This document shows positions 41,272 to 52,161 of a DNA stretch of 64,000 bases, in pieces. This stretch comes from Archivesica marissinica (Eukaryota > Mollusca > Bivalvia > Venerida > Vesicomyidae). Positions within the stretch are counted from its first letter, which is position 1. The number at the start of each line of letters is the position of its first letter. The notes beneath the pieces are model-generated. The model saw nothing but the letters and a program-made list of their open reading frames with translations. It had not been told where the DNA came from and ran no database searches. Location of the stretch: the NCBI GenBank assembly GCA_014843695.1, contig CM026401.1, positions 24,136,597 through 24,200,596 on the forward strand, read 5' to 3'. The position numbers and the translations under genes were made by a program.

Positions 41272-41443
41272 CTCCACATGATGGAAGTACTTCAATATAC
41301 GTCCGCCACAGCAGTGGCAGTGCATCATGGTTAATATGCAAATTAGGAAGGTGAGGTATAAAATCATTTCCAACAAGAAATCCCATGAGGACCCAGTCAT
41401 CAATGACATTCTCCAGATTATACTTGAATGTGGTCAGTTTCTC
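41272..41443 (-). CDS. XRN1: XRN1 exon C with GNDF catalytic motif
   Basis: A 172-nt exon with acceptor TTTATTTCAG and donor GTGGAG|GTGAGC. It encodes 57 codons plus one base and contains DDWVLMGFLVGNDFIPHLP and HINHDALPLL. This is the most diagnostic XRN block. The Asp of GNDF is one of the acidic residues that coordinate the active-site metals in XRN 5'-3' exonucleases. It ends in LPSCG with the first base of the next Gly. All key residues are intact. The 33-42-bp array ends about 30 bp beyond its donor, at 41239. Confidence 0.97.
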
Positions 41444-42267
41444 CTGAAATAAACGAAACAATATTGTACACCAGTATTCTGCTATCAACTTCTATCAATT
41501 ACAATGTCTGATGTTCAATAAGATGATGGTACGGTGGTCGCCAGATCGGAGTGTTCCTCCCACACGAATGACAACATATACCCTTTCATCCGCGCCAACG
41601 AGAGTGATTAATATAAGATGTTAAAACTTTCTTCGCAATCGAAATAAAGTTTAAACTTTAATAAGTCAATAATCTACAATCACATCAATATATGGTCCTA
41701 ATTCTTCAAATGGATATGGGTGACTTTTCACGTGGCTATGGGTGACTTCACATGACCACAGGGATTCGGCACGTTTGGTGGTACTAGTATATATATTTAA
41801 GTACAGGGATTCTACTCTGTGGGATGTCAGATTTCGCATCGATCAGTAAAATGGCCCTATTTGAAACAATTTTGTACAAAGCTGTCCAAATATAACGCCT
41901 ATCCCGAGTCTTTATATTGTTCTTCAAATAAAACACAACTTTAAGCTGCATGCATGTATACTTTGCAAACAATTGCCACAGACATTGGCCATAGCAGGTC
42001 ACATTTCCATACTAGGACACGGGTTCTGTAAGCAACAAAAAAAAATCTTTGACGGGAGAGTTTTAACTGTGAATAACATTATCAATAAAATGTGTTTCCA
42101 CTAACGTGTAGGTTTATTCGGCAAAAATGTACGTCAAAAAGAGATTTCGTAGCATTTTCAATTTGTTTTGAAAATTTCTAAAGCGACGCAATTCGCGTTG
42201 AAACTAGCGTTGAAACGAGCGTTCCGATTGGATTATTAGAATGTAACAAGATGTTTTTTTATATATG
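41444..42267. other. XRN1 intron between exons B and C, left part
   Basis: AT-rich intron. At about 41708-41757 there is a single copy of the sequence (GACTTTTCACGTGGCTATGG, GTGACTTCACATGAC) that makes up the 42-bp array 500 bp away. No exon or RNA gene is visible. Confidence 0.65.
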
Positions 42268-42660
42268 AAGAATAATGACTATGAATTACTTTTCACGTGG
42301 CTATGGGTGACTTTACATGACTATGAATTACTTTTCACGTGGCTATGGGTGACTTCACATGACTATGAATTACTTTTCATGTGGCTATGGGTGACTTTAC
42401 ATGACTATGAATTACTTTTCACGTGGCTATGGGTGACTTCACATGACTATGAATTACTTTTCATGTGGCTATGGGTGACTTCACATGACTATGAATTACT
42501 TTTCACGTGGCTATAGGTGACTTCACATGACTATGAATTACTTTTCACGTGGCTATGGGTGACTTCACATGACTATGAATTACTTTTCACGTGGCTATGG
42601 GTGACTTCACATGACTATGAATTACTTTTCACGTGGCTATGGGTGACTTCACATGACTGA
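42268..42660. repeat. 42-bp satellite array (about 9 copies)
   Basis: Units of 42 bp with TGACTATGAATTACTTTTCA, CGTGGCTATGGGTGACTTCA. The only frequent changes are CACGTGG/CATGTGG and TTCAC/TTTAC. Decayed units continue to about 42780 (TGGCTATGAGTGACTTTTC). The 83-aa open frame is a repeat artefact. Confidence 0.95.
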
Positions 42661-43188
42661 GTAACTTTTCATGTGGCTATGAGTGACTTTTCATCCGACT
42701 ATGGGTGACTTTTCAACTGACGAAGGGTGATTTTAGACATGATTATGGGTGCGACTTTGCACCTGGCTATGGGCAACTCTAAATACCTATAAATATGACC
42801 TAAGAACCACTGTTGGCAATATTGGCATGTACGTTTATTGCAAATCACCCTAATTCCCATAAGTTGTCACAAATTAATTTGGCAAATATTAAAACTGATG
42901 GGAACTGGACGTTGAAGAATAATACTTCCAAATGAACTAACCTACCTTTCTATTTGTTAAGCGTAATTGAGCTTTATTCTTTATGAAACAGAATTAGGTG
43001 AATAATACATCACAGCAGGAAGTTAGGAACATTCTGTATGGTCTAGGTCAGGTTCTTGTCATTGTTATTTGTGTTCAGTGTGTTATCGCATCCATCGTCG
43101 CACTCATCAAAGTCATGTACCCTTGTATCAATAAAAGATGAACAGATTATATATCTTGTGTCCGCACACCCAGAACAGTATATATTAC

Positions 43189-43276
43189 CTTTAAAGCGGA
43201 GAACTCAAAGTCGAGGTACTCTCTAAACAATGATAGATGCAGCAGATGGAATGTTGTTTCCTCTGGAGTCTGTGGC
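43189..43276 (-). CDS. XRN1: XRN1 exon B
   Basis: An 88-nt exon with acceptor GATATTTCAG and donor TTTAAAG|GTAATA. One base completes the Arg codon split with exon A, then 29 codons read PQTPEETTFHLLHLSLF and REYLDFEFSALK, ending in phase 0. This corresponds to the conserved PEE-TFHLLHLSL-REY-D-EF stretch of the XRN1 nuclease domain. It is too short to stand out as an open frame and was found by reading the splice sites and the frame carried over from exon A. The flanking introns carry the 25-bp and 39-bp arrays on one side and the 42-bp array on the other. Confidence 0.93.
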
Positions 43277-44187
43277 CTGAAATATCAAATTTATAGTCAG
43301 TAACATTTAATTTATACAACACGAATCTACAAAACACTGCGTAAAACATTTCATTAATGTGACGACAGAGTAGTGATGGGACATCGGTTTCGCCTTATTT
43401 CTGGAGGATATAATTGCTAATTAATGGTAATCCGCTTTGTCATTTGACAGCCTATTAAGCATATTAAGCCAAATCCGGATACTTGCCATAATCCAATTAA
43501 CTTAATACCATTAATATGCATAGCCAATCAGCGACACCGAAGCAAACATATTTACATAATTCCCAGCCTAATTAACATTAATTAACATAAGTAGCCGGAT
43601 GATATTATCCAAATTATCGATGTTGTATGACACAAGATACCAATTTATAACAATCAGTGTTGAAATATAGGTAAGTGCTAAAATTTAGTCAGTCGAAAAT
43701 ATGTGCGAACATTGACTAATAAAAAATCAATTTGCTGGAAATTGGAATGTCCCAAAGCTATTTACGGAAAATTCTCGGGAAAAGACTCGGGTCAAGGTAA
43801 TATTCTGTGGTGGTGACTAAATTTATCAGGCTGACCTACCAATTATTTCAGTGCCTACATGTATATAAAATTGATAGCCATCATGCATTTTGAATATGCC
43901 GATGCAGGGCCACGATCACAAAGTATCTGATGCCAGTGATGGATAAAACTGCCTTGTAACCAAAAAACAATATCATTTAGGAGTTTTTCTGATTTATTTC
44001 AATTGGTAACTTTTTCATATTAATTCTGACTGTTCAAGTCGGTATCTTACATTATGAATGAAATTTTACGGATTCGACATTTAGTTGATTTCACATATAT
44101 CATAAATCAAATATATCTCGGATTTTTTCAAACCATGATTTATAAAACATAGTCATGTTTTCTATTTCAATGAAGGAGTTGTTCCAT
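43277..44187. other. Intronic unique sequence, no gene seen
   Basis: AT-rich part of the intron between exons A and B. It has TTAATTAACAT-type runs near 43430-43600 that may be from an old MITE, but no ends can be defined. Confidence 0.5.
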
Positions 44188-44656
44188 AGTATTTCTGGTG
44201 AGATACTCTCAATGCTAGGATTGTAGTATATTTCTGGTGAGATACTCTCAATGCTAGGATTGTAGTATATTTCTGGTGAGATACTCTCAATGCTAGGATT
44301 GTAGTTTATTTCTGGTGAGATACTCTCAATGCTAGGATTGTAGTTGATTTCTGGTGAGATACTCTCAATGCTAGGATTGTAGTATATTTCTGGTGAGATA
44401 CTCTCAATGCTAGGATTGTAGTTTATTTCTGGTGAGATACTCTCAATGCTAGGATTGTAGTTTATTTCTGGTGAGATCTCTCAATGCTAGGATTGTAGTA
44501 TATTTCTGGTGAGATACTCTCAATGCTAGGATTGTAGTTGATTTCTGGTGAGATACTCTCAATGCTAGGATTGTAGTATATTTCTGGTGAGATACTCTCA
44601 ATGCTAGGATTGTAGTATATTTCTGGTGAGATACTCTCAATGCTAGGATTGTAGTT
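44188..44656. repeat. 39-bp satellite array, first part
   Basis: About 12 units of 39 bp: TTTCTGGTGAGATACTCTCA followed by ATGCTAGGATTGTAGTATA, with TATATT/TTTATT/TTGATT variation at the joint. One unit near 44473 lacks two bases. It is interrupted by a LINE fragment and resumes at 45041. Confidence 0.96.
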
Positions 44657-45040
44657 TAGTTTACTCTGGTCCAAAGATATGGAATTGTCTACCATTTGAA
44701 ATTAAGACGTCCAGATCTTTAAATATATTCAAGACAAAATGTAAAGTATGGATACAACATTTTAATCGGTAGACACTAGACAGTTATATATATATAATGA
44801 TTGTAAATCAATATGCTTATGTCGTTTTGTATTTCTATCAAAGTACCTGATTTATTTAGGCTGTTGTTTAAGTTACATTGTACAACATTATGCATGTATA
44901 TTGTACGGCGTAACTATGTTATAATTATTGTGTATGTACATTTATTCTATAGTGTTAACAAATTGAAGAGGGCCCTAAGGAGGATTAGTTCAAAACTAAT
45001 TAGGTCACCCTCTATAAATAAAGACATCTATCTATCTATC
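44657..45040 (+). mobile_element. 5'-truncated LINE 3' end
   Basis: Plus-strand translation from about 44661 reads VYSGPKIWNCLPFEIKTSRS then LNIFKTKCKVWIQHFNR and a stop. This is the typical C-terminus of non-LTR reverse transcriptases (GPK-WN-LP--I----SL--FK--K). It is followed by about 280 bp of AT-rich 3' UTR with an AATAAAG-like motif and a tail of (ATCT)n near 45025-45041. This is the structure of a 5'-truncated LINE inserted in the 39-bp array. Array sequence resumes directly after the tail but lacks about 12 bp of a unit. Confidence 0.82.
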
Positions 45041-45650
45041 TACTCTCAATGCTAGGATTGTAGTTTATTTCTGGTGAGATACTCTCAATGCTAGGATTGT
45101 AGTATATTTCTGGTGAGATACTCTCAATGCTAGGATTGTAGTTGATTTCTGGTGAGATACTCTCAATGCTAGGATTGTAGTATATTTCTGGTGAGATACT
45201 CTCAATGCTAGGATTGTAGTATATTTCTGGTGAGATACTCTCAATGCTAGGATTGTAGTTGATTTCTGGTGAGATACTCTCAATGCTAGGATTGTAGTTT
45301 ATTTCTGGTGAGATACTCTCAATGCTAGGATTGTAGTTTATTTCTGGTGAGATACTCTCAATGCTAGGATTGTAGTTTATTTCTGGTGAGATCTCTCAAT
45401 GCTAGGATTGTAGTATATTTCTGGTGAGATACTCTCAATGCTAGGATTGTAGTTTATTTCTGGTGAGATACTCTCAATGCTAGGATTGTAGTTTATTTCT
45501 GGTGAGATACTCTCAATGCTAGGATTGTAGTTGATTTCTGGTGAGATACTCTCAATGCTAGGATTGTAGTTTATTTCTGGTGAGATCTCTCAATGCTAGG
45601 ATTGTAGTATATTTCTGGTGAGATACTCTCAATGCTAGGATTGTAGTTTA
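45041..45650. repeat. 39-bp satellite array, second part
   Basis: About 16 further units of the same 39-bp repeat as 44188-44656. Two units lack AC in GATACTCTC (near 45392 and 45585), the same variant seen once in the first part, so the parts were one array or exchanged units. Confidence 0.96.
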
Positions 45651-45655
45651 TTTTT

Positions 45656-46066
45656 GACTAGCTGCAGAGGACTTCATTTAGGAATTTGTTTTTTATTTTC
45701 ATTTTTTATGTCTATTTCTGATATATTAGATTCCAATAATAGTTGTCCACAAAATTTATTTATTTCTGCAAGATACAAATCTTTCCAATTACCCTTATTT
45801 TCCATGTTTAATAACCTTTTTACCACTGAAGTGACGTATGCGTTAATGACCGCTTTCATTATAATCTAGTGTTATCTTGTTTCTTTCAATTTTATCTGGT
45901 TTCCCATCCTACAGAAAAGAAAATAATGTTTTGTTTATTTGATAGCCATGGAGGGTTTTCAAGGATTGTAAGTGAATATATTATTTTTGGGATTGAAAAT
46001 GTTTTAATTACTGTAACTTTTCCAATAAGTGTTAAGTTGTGTTTCTTCCATTTATTTAAACTGGAG
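45656..46066 (-). pseudogene. LINE reverse-transcriptase fragment
   Basis: Minus strand from about 46066 down reads LNKWKKHNLTLIGKVTVIKT then FSIPKIIYSLTILENPP, the conserved segment of LINE reverse transcriptases (W--R-LTL-GK--V-K----PK--Y). After frameshifts come DGKPDKIERNKI and, in a third frame, VINAYVTSVVKRLLNMENKG then NWKDLYLAEINKFCGQLL. Internal frameshifts and stops and the loss of both ends make it a relic. It lies between the 39-bp and 25-bp arrays and has the opposite orientation to the LINE end at 44657-45040. Confidence 0.8.
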
Positions 46067-47796
46067 TCACCTCATGATATAAGCTGAAGAGTCACCTCAT
46101 GATATAAACTGGAGAGTCACCTCATGATATAAGCTGGAGAGTCACCTCATGATATAAGCTGGAGAGTCACCTCATGATATAAGCTGGAGAGTCACCTCAT
46201 GATATAAACTGGAGAGTCACCGTGTGATATAAGCTGGAGAGTCACCTCATGATATAAGCTGGAGAGTCACCTCATGATATAAGCTGGAGAGTCACCTCAT
46301 GATATAAGCTGGAGAGTCACCTCATGATATAAGCTGGAGAGTCACCTCATGATATAAGCTGGAGAGTCACCTCATGATATAAGCTGGAGAGTCACCTCAT
46401 GATATAAGCTGGAGAGTCACCTCATGATATAAGCTGGAGAGTCGCCTTGTGATGTAAACTGGAGAGTCACCTTGTGATGTAAACTGGAGAGTCACCTTGT
46501 GATGTAAACTGGAGAGTCACCTCATGATATCAGCTGGAGAGTCGCCTTGTGATGTAAACTGGAGAGTCACCTTGTGATGTAAACTGGAGAGTCGCCTTGT
46601 GATGTAAACTGGAGAGTCGCCTTGTGATATAAACTGGAGAGTCACCTTGTGATGTAAACTGGAGAGTCGCCTTGTGATATAAACTGGAGAGTCACCTTGT
46701 GATGTAAACTGGAGTCACCTGTGATGTAACTGAGAGTCACCTTGTGATGTAAACTGGAGAGTCGCCTGTGATATAAACTGGAGTCGCTGTGATATAAACT
46801 GGAGAGTCGCCTTGTGATGTAAACTGGAGAGTCACCTCATGATATAAACTGGAGTCACCTCATGATATAAACTGGAGAGTCGCCTTGTGATATAAACTGG
46901 AGTCACCTCATGATATAAACTGGAGAGTCGCCTTATGATATAAACTGGAGAGTCGCCTTGTGATTAAACTGGAGAGTCGCCTTGTGATATAAACTGGGGA
47001 GTCGCCTTGTGATATAAACTGGGAGTCACCTCATGATATAACTGGGTCACCTCATGATATAAGCTGGAGAGTCGCCTTGTGATATAAGCTGGAGAGTCGC
47101 CTTGTGATGTAAACTGGAGAGTCGCCTTGTGATATAAACTGGAGTCACCTCATGATATAAACTGGAGAGTCGCCTTGTGATATAACTGGGAGTCGCCTTG
47201 TGAGTAAACTGGAGAGTCACCTCATGATATAAACTGGAGTCACCTTATGATATAAACTGGAGAGTCGCCTTGTGATATAAACTGGAGAGTCGCCTTGTGA
47301 TGTAAACTGGAGAGTCGCTGGATGTAAACTGGAGTCACCTTGTGATGTAAACTGGAGTCACCTCATGATATAAACTGGAGTCACCTCATGATATAAACTG
47401 GAGAGTCGCCTTGTGATATAAACTGGAGAGTCGCCTTGTGATGTAAACTGGAGTCGCCTTGTGATGTAAACTGGAGAGTCACCTTGTGATATAAACTGGA
47501 GAGTCGCCTTGTGATGTAAACTGGAGTCACCTTGTGATATAAACTGGAGTCGCCTTGTGATGTAAACTGGAGAGTCGCCTCATGATATAAACTGGAGTCA
47601 CCTCATGATATAAACTGGAGAGTCACCTTGTGATATAAACTGGAGAGTCGCCTTGTGATGTAAACTGGAGTCACCTTGTGATATAAACTGGAGTCGCCTT
47701 GTGATGTAAACTGGAGTCGCCTTGTGATGTAAACTGGAGTCGCCTTGTGATGTAAACTGGAGTCGCCTTGTGATGTAAACTGGAGTCACCTTATGG
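46063..47796. repeat. 25-bp satellite array (about 70 copies)
   Basis: Units CTGGAGAGTCACCTCATGATATAAA and the like; the 25-bp unit is best seen as CTGGAGAGTCACC plus TCATGATATAAA. The left third is homogeneous, the right two thirds mix CTCATGATAT, CTTGTGATGT and short forms without GAGA. On the minus strand many units read ACAAG|GTGACT or TGAG|GTGACT, good 5' splice-donor matches; others are mutated to GGCGACT. It ends about 45 bp beyond the donor of XRN1 exon A. Confidence 0.95.
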
Positions 47797-47842
47797 TGTA
47801 AACTTTTGGTGCAACTTGAAACAAAAATACAAATACCCATAC

Positions 47843-47934
47843 CTTTTGTTACGTGAATCTTTCCTGCCTCCAAATCTCACTTCCTCTCTAAGTAGAGAAA
47901 AGTGAGGCTCGTGTGATGCCAAGCCCAACATCAT
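47843..47934 (-). CDS. XRN1: XRN1 exon A (first in window)
   Basis: A 92-nt exon with acceptor TTACAG and donor AAAG|GTATGG. It encodes MMLGLASHEPHFSLLREEV followed by RFGGRKDSRNK and ends two bases into an Arg codon. This matches the conserved XRN segment just after the GLDADL metal-binding motif: IMLGL-SHE-HFSLLREEV-FGG. The preceding GLDADL exon was not found up to 64000, so the upstream intron exceeds 16 kb. The 25-bp satellite ends about 45 bp past its donor. The open frame around it extends into intron and repeat and is not coding there. Confidence 0.93.
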
Positions 47935-48005
47935 CTGTAAACACATCAATAACACCATTAACTCCGCTCTAGTTGTGTATTACAGGACAAACATGTATAA
48001 ATAGA

Positions 48006-48900
48006 AGGGATGGCAGCAAATGTTCGAATATGCAAATGTTAAAATCGTATTCAAATATAAAAACTTGTATTTTTTATATATAAAATTTTAATACAATTCA
48101 GTTAAATCATACAGCTGTTTGATGTTCAATCAAAATAATGGTCCCATGCAGGCCTGGAGGTGCAAACAGTGGTTGCGATTATGGCTCCAATTAACAAAGG
48201 AAGGTGATCACATGTGTTGCTCATAGTTACAGGTGCTACTAATTGGTTTAATTGTAGTCGTGTAATGTGAAATTAATCTTCTTTGTGTATGAAAATCCCG
48301 AGCAAGAACAATAAGACGAAAGGAATTGATACTTGCCGGGAAAACATTTATTTATTTATACATAAACAATAGACCGACACTGGCTTCATTGGTGGTGAAC
48401 ACAAATATGAGCAAGTAGCACGGAACTATATGGACGGTCCGGTTCCGGTTCTATCACAAGCCAAAACAAAGAGTGTGTTGCATAATTAATATTCTTGAAA
48501 TTGTAAATTTGTTTATTTCTTCAAACTTTCCCATACAAATGATACAGAGAAATCTTAGATTCTAGTCAACTTTACAGTTGTAAATGAACAATGAACACAG
48601 GCTGTATTTATTTGTTATAACACGTGCTGCTTGCATCCATAATGGTCGGAAAAACGTGTCCCCCACATGAATGTTCAATGTTTATAAATAATAGGCTAAC
48701 AGACGATCCTGCCTTTTTAAAAGACTCATCACGGCTATATAATTCTACAAAGCCACCGTTTTCAATCGGACACCGGAAAGGGTGCTACGTATCTCGTTTC
48801 AAATAGAAAGTAGAAAAAGTGTACACATAATAATTTCAAAAAATGAGCGAATATTCATTCGAATATTGGAATGCTAAATTTAAAATTTGTTGTCATCCCT
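48006..48900. mobile_element. Probable hAT-like element, about 0.9 kb
   Basis: Left end AGGGATGGCAGCAAATGTTC and right end, reversed, AGGGATGACAACAAATTTTA, are imperfect inverted repeats, with TTCGAATAT motifs just inside both ends. No transposase is recognised; a 60-codon open frame at 48624-48806 has no known motif. A clear target duplication is not visible, perhaps because a satellite starts exactly at the right end. Confidence 0.5.
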
Positions 48901-49619
48901 AATATATATACATAGAGAGATTGAAGGCCGATTGGCTAACATGACAAAATCCACCAATAGTGTATGACAGGACAGACAAGTATATAATATATACATAGAG
49001 AGAGAGATTGAAAGTTGGTTGGCTAACATGACAAAATCCACCAATAGTGTATGACAGGACAGACAAGTATATAATATATATATAGAGAGAGAGATTGAAG
49101 GCCGATTGGCTAACATGACAAAATCCACCAATAGTGTATGACAGGACAGACAAGTATATATAATATAATATATATATAGAGAGAGATTGAAGGCCGATTG
49201 GCTAACATGACAAAATCCACCAATAGTGTATGACAGGACAGACAAGATATAATATATATATATAGAGAGAGAGATTGAAGGCCGATTGGCTAACATGACA
49301 AATCCACCAATAGTGTATGACAGGACAGACAAGTATATAATATATACATAGAGAGAGAGAGAGAGATTGAAGGCCGATTGGCTAACATGACAAAATCCAC
49401 CAATAGTGTATGACAGGACAGACAAGTATATATTAATATATATATAGAGAGAGAGATTGAAGGTCGATTGGCTAACATGACAAAATCCACCAATAGTGTA
49501 TGACAGGACAGACAAGTATATAATATATACATAGAGAGAGAGATTGAAGGTTGGTTGGCTAACATGACAAAATCCACCAATAGTGTATGACAGGACAGAC
49601 AAGTATATAATATATACAT

Positions 49620-49654
<35 letters not shown>

Positions 49655-49886
49655 ATTGAAGGCCGATTGGCTAACATGACAAAATCCACCAATAGTGTAT
49701 GACAGGACAGACAAGTATATAATATATACATAGAGAGAGAGATGAAGGTTGGTTGGCTAACATGACAAAATCCACCAATAGTGTATGACAGGACAGACAA
49801 GTATATAATATATATATAGAGAGAGATTGAAGGCCGATTGGCTAACATGACAAAATCCACCAATAGTGTATGACAGGACAGACAAG

Positions 49887-49918
<32 letters not shown>

Positions 49919-50302
49919 TTGAAGGCCGATTGGCTAACATGACAAAATCCACCAATAGTGTATGACAGGACAGACAAGTATATAATATATATATATAGAG
50001 AGAGAGATTGAAGGCCGATTGGCTAACATGACAAAATCCACCAATAGTGTATGACAGGACAGACAAGTATATAATATATACATAGAGAGAGAGAGAGAGA
50101 GAGATTGAAGGTTGGTTGGCTAACATGACAAAATCCATCAATAGTGTATGACAGGACAGACAAGTATATAAATATACATAGAGAGAGAGAGAGAGATTGA
50201 AGGCCGATTGGCTAACATGACAAAATCCACCAATAGTGTATGACAGGACAGACAAGTATATAATATACATAGAGAGAGAGAGAGATAGAGAGATAGAGAG
50301 AT

Positions 50303-50335
<33 letters not shown>

Positions 50336-50746
50336 TTGAAGGCCGATTGGCTAACATGACAAAATCCACCAATAGTGTATGACAGGACAGACAAGTATAT
50401 AATATATATATAGAGAGAGAGATTGAAGGCCGATTGGCTAACATGACACAATCCACCAATAGTGTATGACAGGACAGACAAGTATATAATATATACATAG
50501 AGAGAGAGATTGAAGGTTGGTTGGCTAACATGACAAAATCCACCAATAGTGTATGACAGGACAGACAAGTATATATAATATAATTATATATATAGAGAGA
50601 GATTGAAGGCCGATTGGCTAACATGACAAAATCCACCATAGTGTATGACAGGACAGACAAGTATATAATATATACATAGAGAGAGAGATTGAAGGTGGTT
50701 GGCTAACATGACAAAATCCACCAATAGTGTATGACAGGACAGACAG

Positions 50747-50795
<49 letters not shown>

Positions 50796-50925
50796 GAGAT
50801 ATTGAAGGCCGATTGGCTAACATGACAAAATCCACCAATAGTGTATGACAGGACAGACAAGTATATAATATATACATAGAGAGAGAGCGATTGAAGGCCG
50901 ATTGGCTAACATGACAAAATCTAGT
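48901..50925. repeat. 85-95-bp satellite with TA and GA microsatellite cores (about 21 copies)
   Basis: Each unit has a constant part (GATTGAAGGCCGATTGGCTA, ACATGACAAAATCCACCAAT, AGTGTATGACAGGACAGACA) and a length-variable part made of (TA)n then (GA)n. Some units carry GGTTGGTTGG in place of GGCCGATTGG. The microsatellite cores vary most near 49620-49655, 50275-50335 and 50740-50790. The array starts at the right end of the hAT-like element. Long minus-strand open frames (up to 365 aa) are artefacts. Confidence 0.95.
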
Positions 50926-51245
50926 GGAATCCTATGTCAGTGCTCCTATACAAGAACCCCCAATTGCTAAAGCTTATCAGACTGTATATGTAGATGCGAA
51001 ATATCATACATAGGCATATGAAACTAGTAGTCAAGGTTACTTACACTAATAGTGACCAAAATAAACAATTAAGTGGTATGCCCATCCTGTCCATCTGCAT
51101 ATCCACATGGCCGGTAAGCACCATTCCATATTTAGCATAATTACAGGGACAAATCAATTGAAATTAGGACAATTCAATTTTGCCAGTGTCACTTATCCCG
51201 GACAAATCAGTTTGAAAAAGAAAATTGTCGAGCCCAACCCAATAT
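50926..51245. repeat. Dispersed repeat, copy 2
   Basis: Diverged relative of 37556-37805 with the same order of blocks (CATATGAAACTAGTAG, CTGTCCATCTGCATATCCAC, TAGCATAATTACAGGGACAA, CAATTTTGCC, AATCAGTTTGAAAAAG). It lies between the 85-95-bp and 36-bp arrays. Confidence 0.65.
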
Positions 51246-51417
51246 CTGTCCAAGCCACATATCTAATGAGACATATATGATCTGTCCCAGCCACATATCT
51301 AATGAGATATATATGATCTGTCCCAGCCACATATCTAATGAGACATATATGATGTTGTAGCCACATATCTAATGAGATATATATGATATGTCCCAGCCAC
51401 ATATCTAATGAGATATA
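51246..51417. repeat. 36-bp satellite array, first part
   Basis: About five units of GATCTGTCCCAGCCACATAT plus CTAATGAGATATATAT. It is cut by the transposon at 51418 and resumes at 52162. Confidence 0.93.
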
Positions 51418-52161
51418 CCGTATTTAGCTATGTATAGTGCGCTACCGTGTATAGTGCGCACCCACGATCTGGCACGAAAATCGGCGGAAAAACTGAGTTC
51501 TGATGTATACTGCGCACGTGAAAAACGCAATTTTCCAAGTCAAAATTTAACATTTCTCAAGAATCGCTAAAAATTGTGCTCCGTGATTTTTACAACTTAT
51601 ATTAATCACTCGAGATATACCTCATCGAGTAACGGTAACGCACTCAGGCACACCTGCTCAAATTTATCGACACGTTCTCAAACATCTCAACACGTTCTCA
51701 AACATGTCAGCAGATGCTCAAACTTCTCAACACGTGAAGCCTACCTTATTAACTTTTTTTTTATGCAATGCATTGTACATTGTACGGCGAAGTACGCGAA
51801 AAGTACGGGAAATATTACATACGATAAAACAATTGCCATTTTTTATGCATTTACTAATTTCAATTAAATTCTTCAAAGTTTGCCAAAATAAACGAAATAT
51901 ATGCTAATTTTGTGGTCTTATTCATTTGATTTATTTATATAGACTATCGGCAACTGGTTTTAATAGCTAGTTTTTAACGATTGTCGAATGTAACAACTTA
52001 TAGAATGACTGTGGGCCGTTCGGGTCGAATTTCAGTTTTTTCACGAAATTTTGGTCCGGAAAAAAAATGTCCTGATGTCTGTACTGGTGTATAATGCGCA
52101 GTAGATAAAATGGATGAGGATTTCAGTAAGAAATGTGCGCACTATACATAGCTAAATACGG
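51418..52161. mobile_element. 744-bp non-autonomous DNA transposon in the 36-bp array
   Basis: Inverted terminal repeats of about 25 bp: CCGTATTTAGCTATGTATAG then TGCGC at the left, the exact complement at the right. Further TATAGTGCGC, TATACTGCGC and TATAATGCGC copies lie just inside both ends. Flanks are compatible with a TA target duplication (GAGATATA before, TATATGATC after), but the target is TA-rich, so this is not certain. Between 51648 and 51735 there are short internal repeats of CACGTTCTCAAACATCTCAA type. No transposase. Confidence 0.8.

Larger units (their letters stand above)
2152..47934 (-). other. XRN1: Partial XRN1 gene, eight internal exons
   Basis: Gene-level entry. XRN1 degrades decapped, 5'-monophosphorylated mRNA from the 5' end in the cytoplasm. 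Eight minus-strand exons join in phase (0-2, 2-0, 0-1, 1-0, 0-0, 0-1, 1-2, 2-2; start phase then overhang) and give 299 codons that match, in order, the animal XRN1 sequence from just after the catalytic GLDADL motif to the QWIL-YYY-G-SWSW segment. By memory of the family this is roughly residues 210-500. All eight exons have AG acceptors and GT donors. Introns in the window are about 4.6, 1.7, 3.3, 12.8, 0.12, 0.76 and 21.6 kb, with more than 16 kb upstream and more than 2.1 kb downstream. The promoter, start codon, first catalytic acidic residues and C-terminal half are outside the window. The unbroken frame and conserved residues suggest a functional gene. Confidence 0.93.

Noticed and set aside
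40688..41281. Repeat proteins on both strands (about 14-aa period)
   Set aside because: The 42-bp array is open in several frames on both strands, which is the mark of a repeat artefact.
44813..45055. An 80-aa open frame
   Set aside because: It covers the 3' untranslated region of the LINE fragment and its ATCT tail.
48880..50877. Membrane-like open frames rich in Ser, Leu and Tyr
   Set aside because: They are translations of the 85-95-bp array and its TA/GA cores, with overlapping alternatives in other frames.
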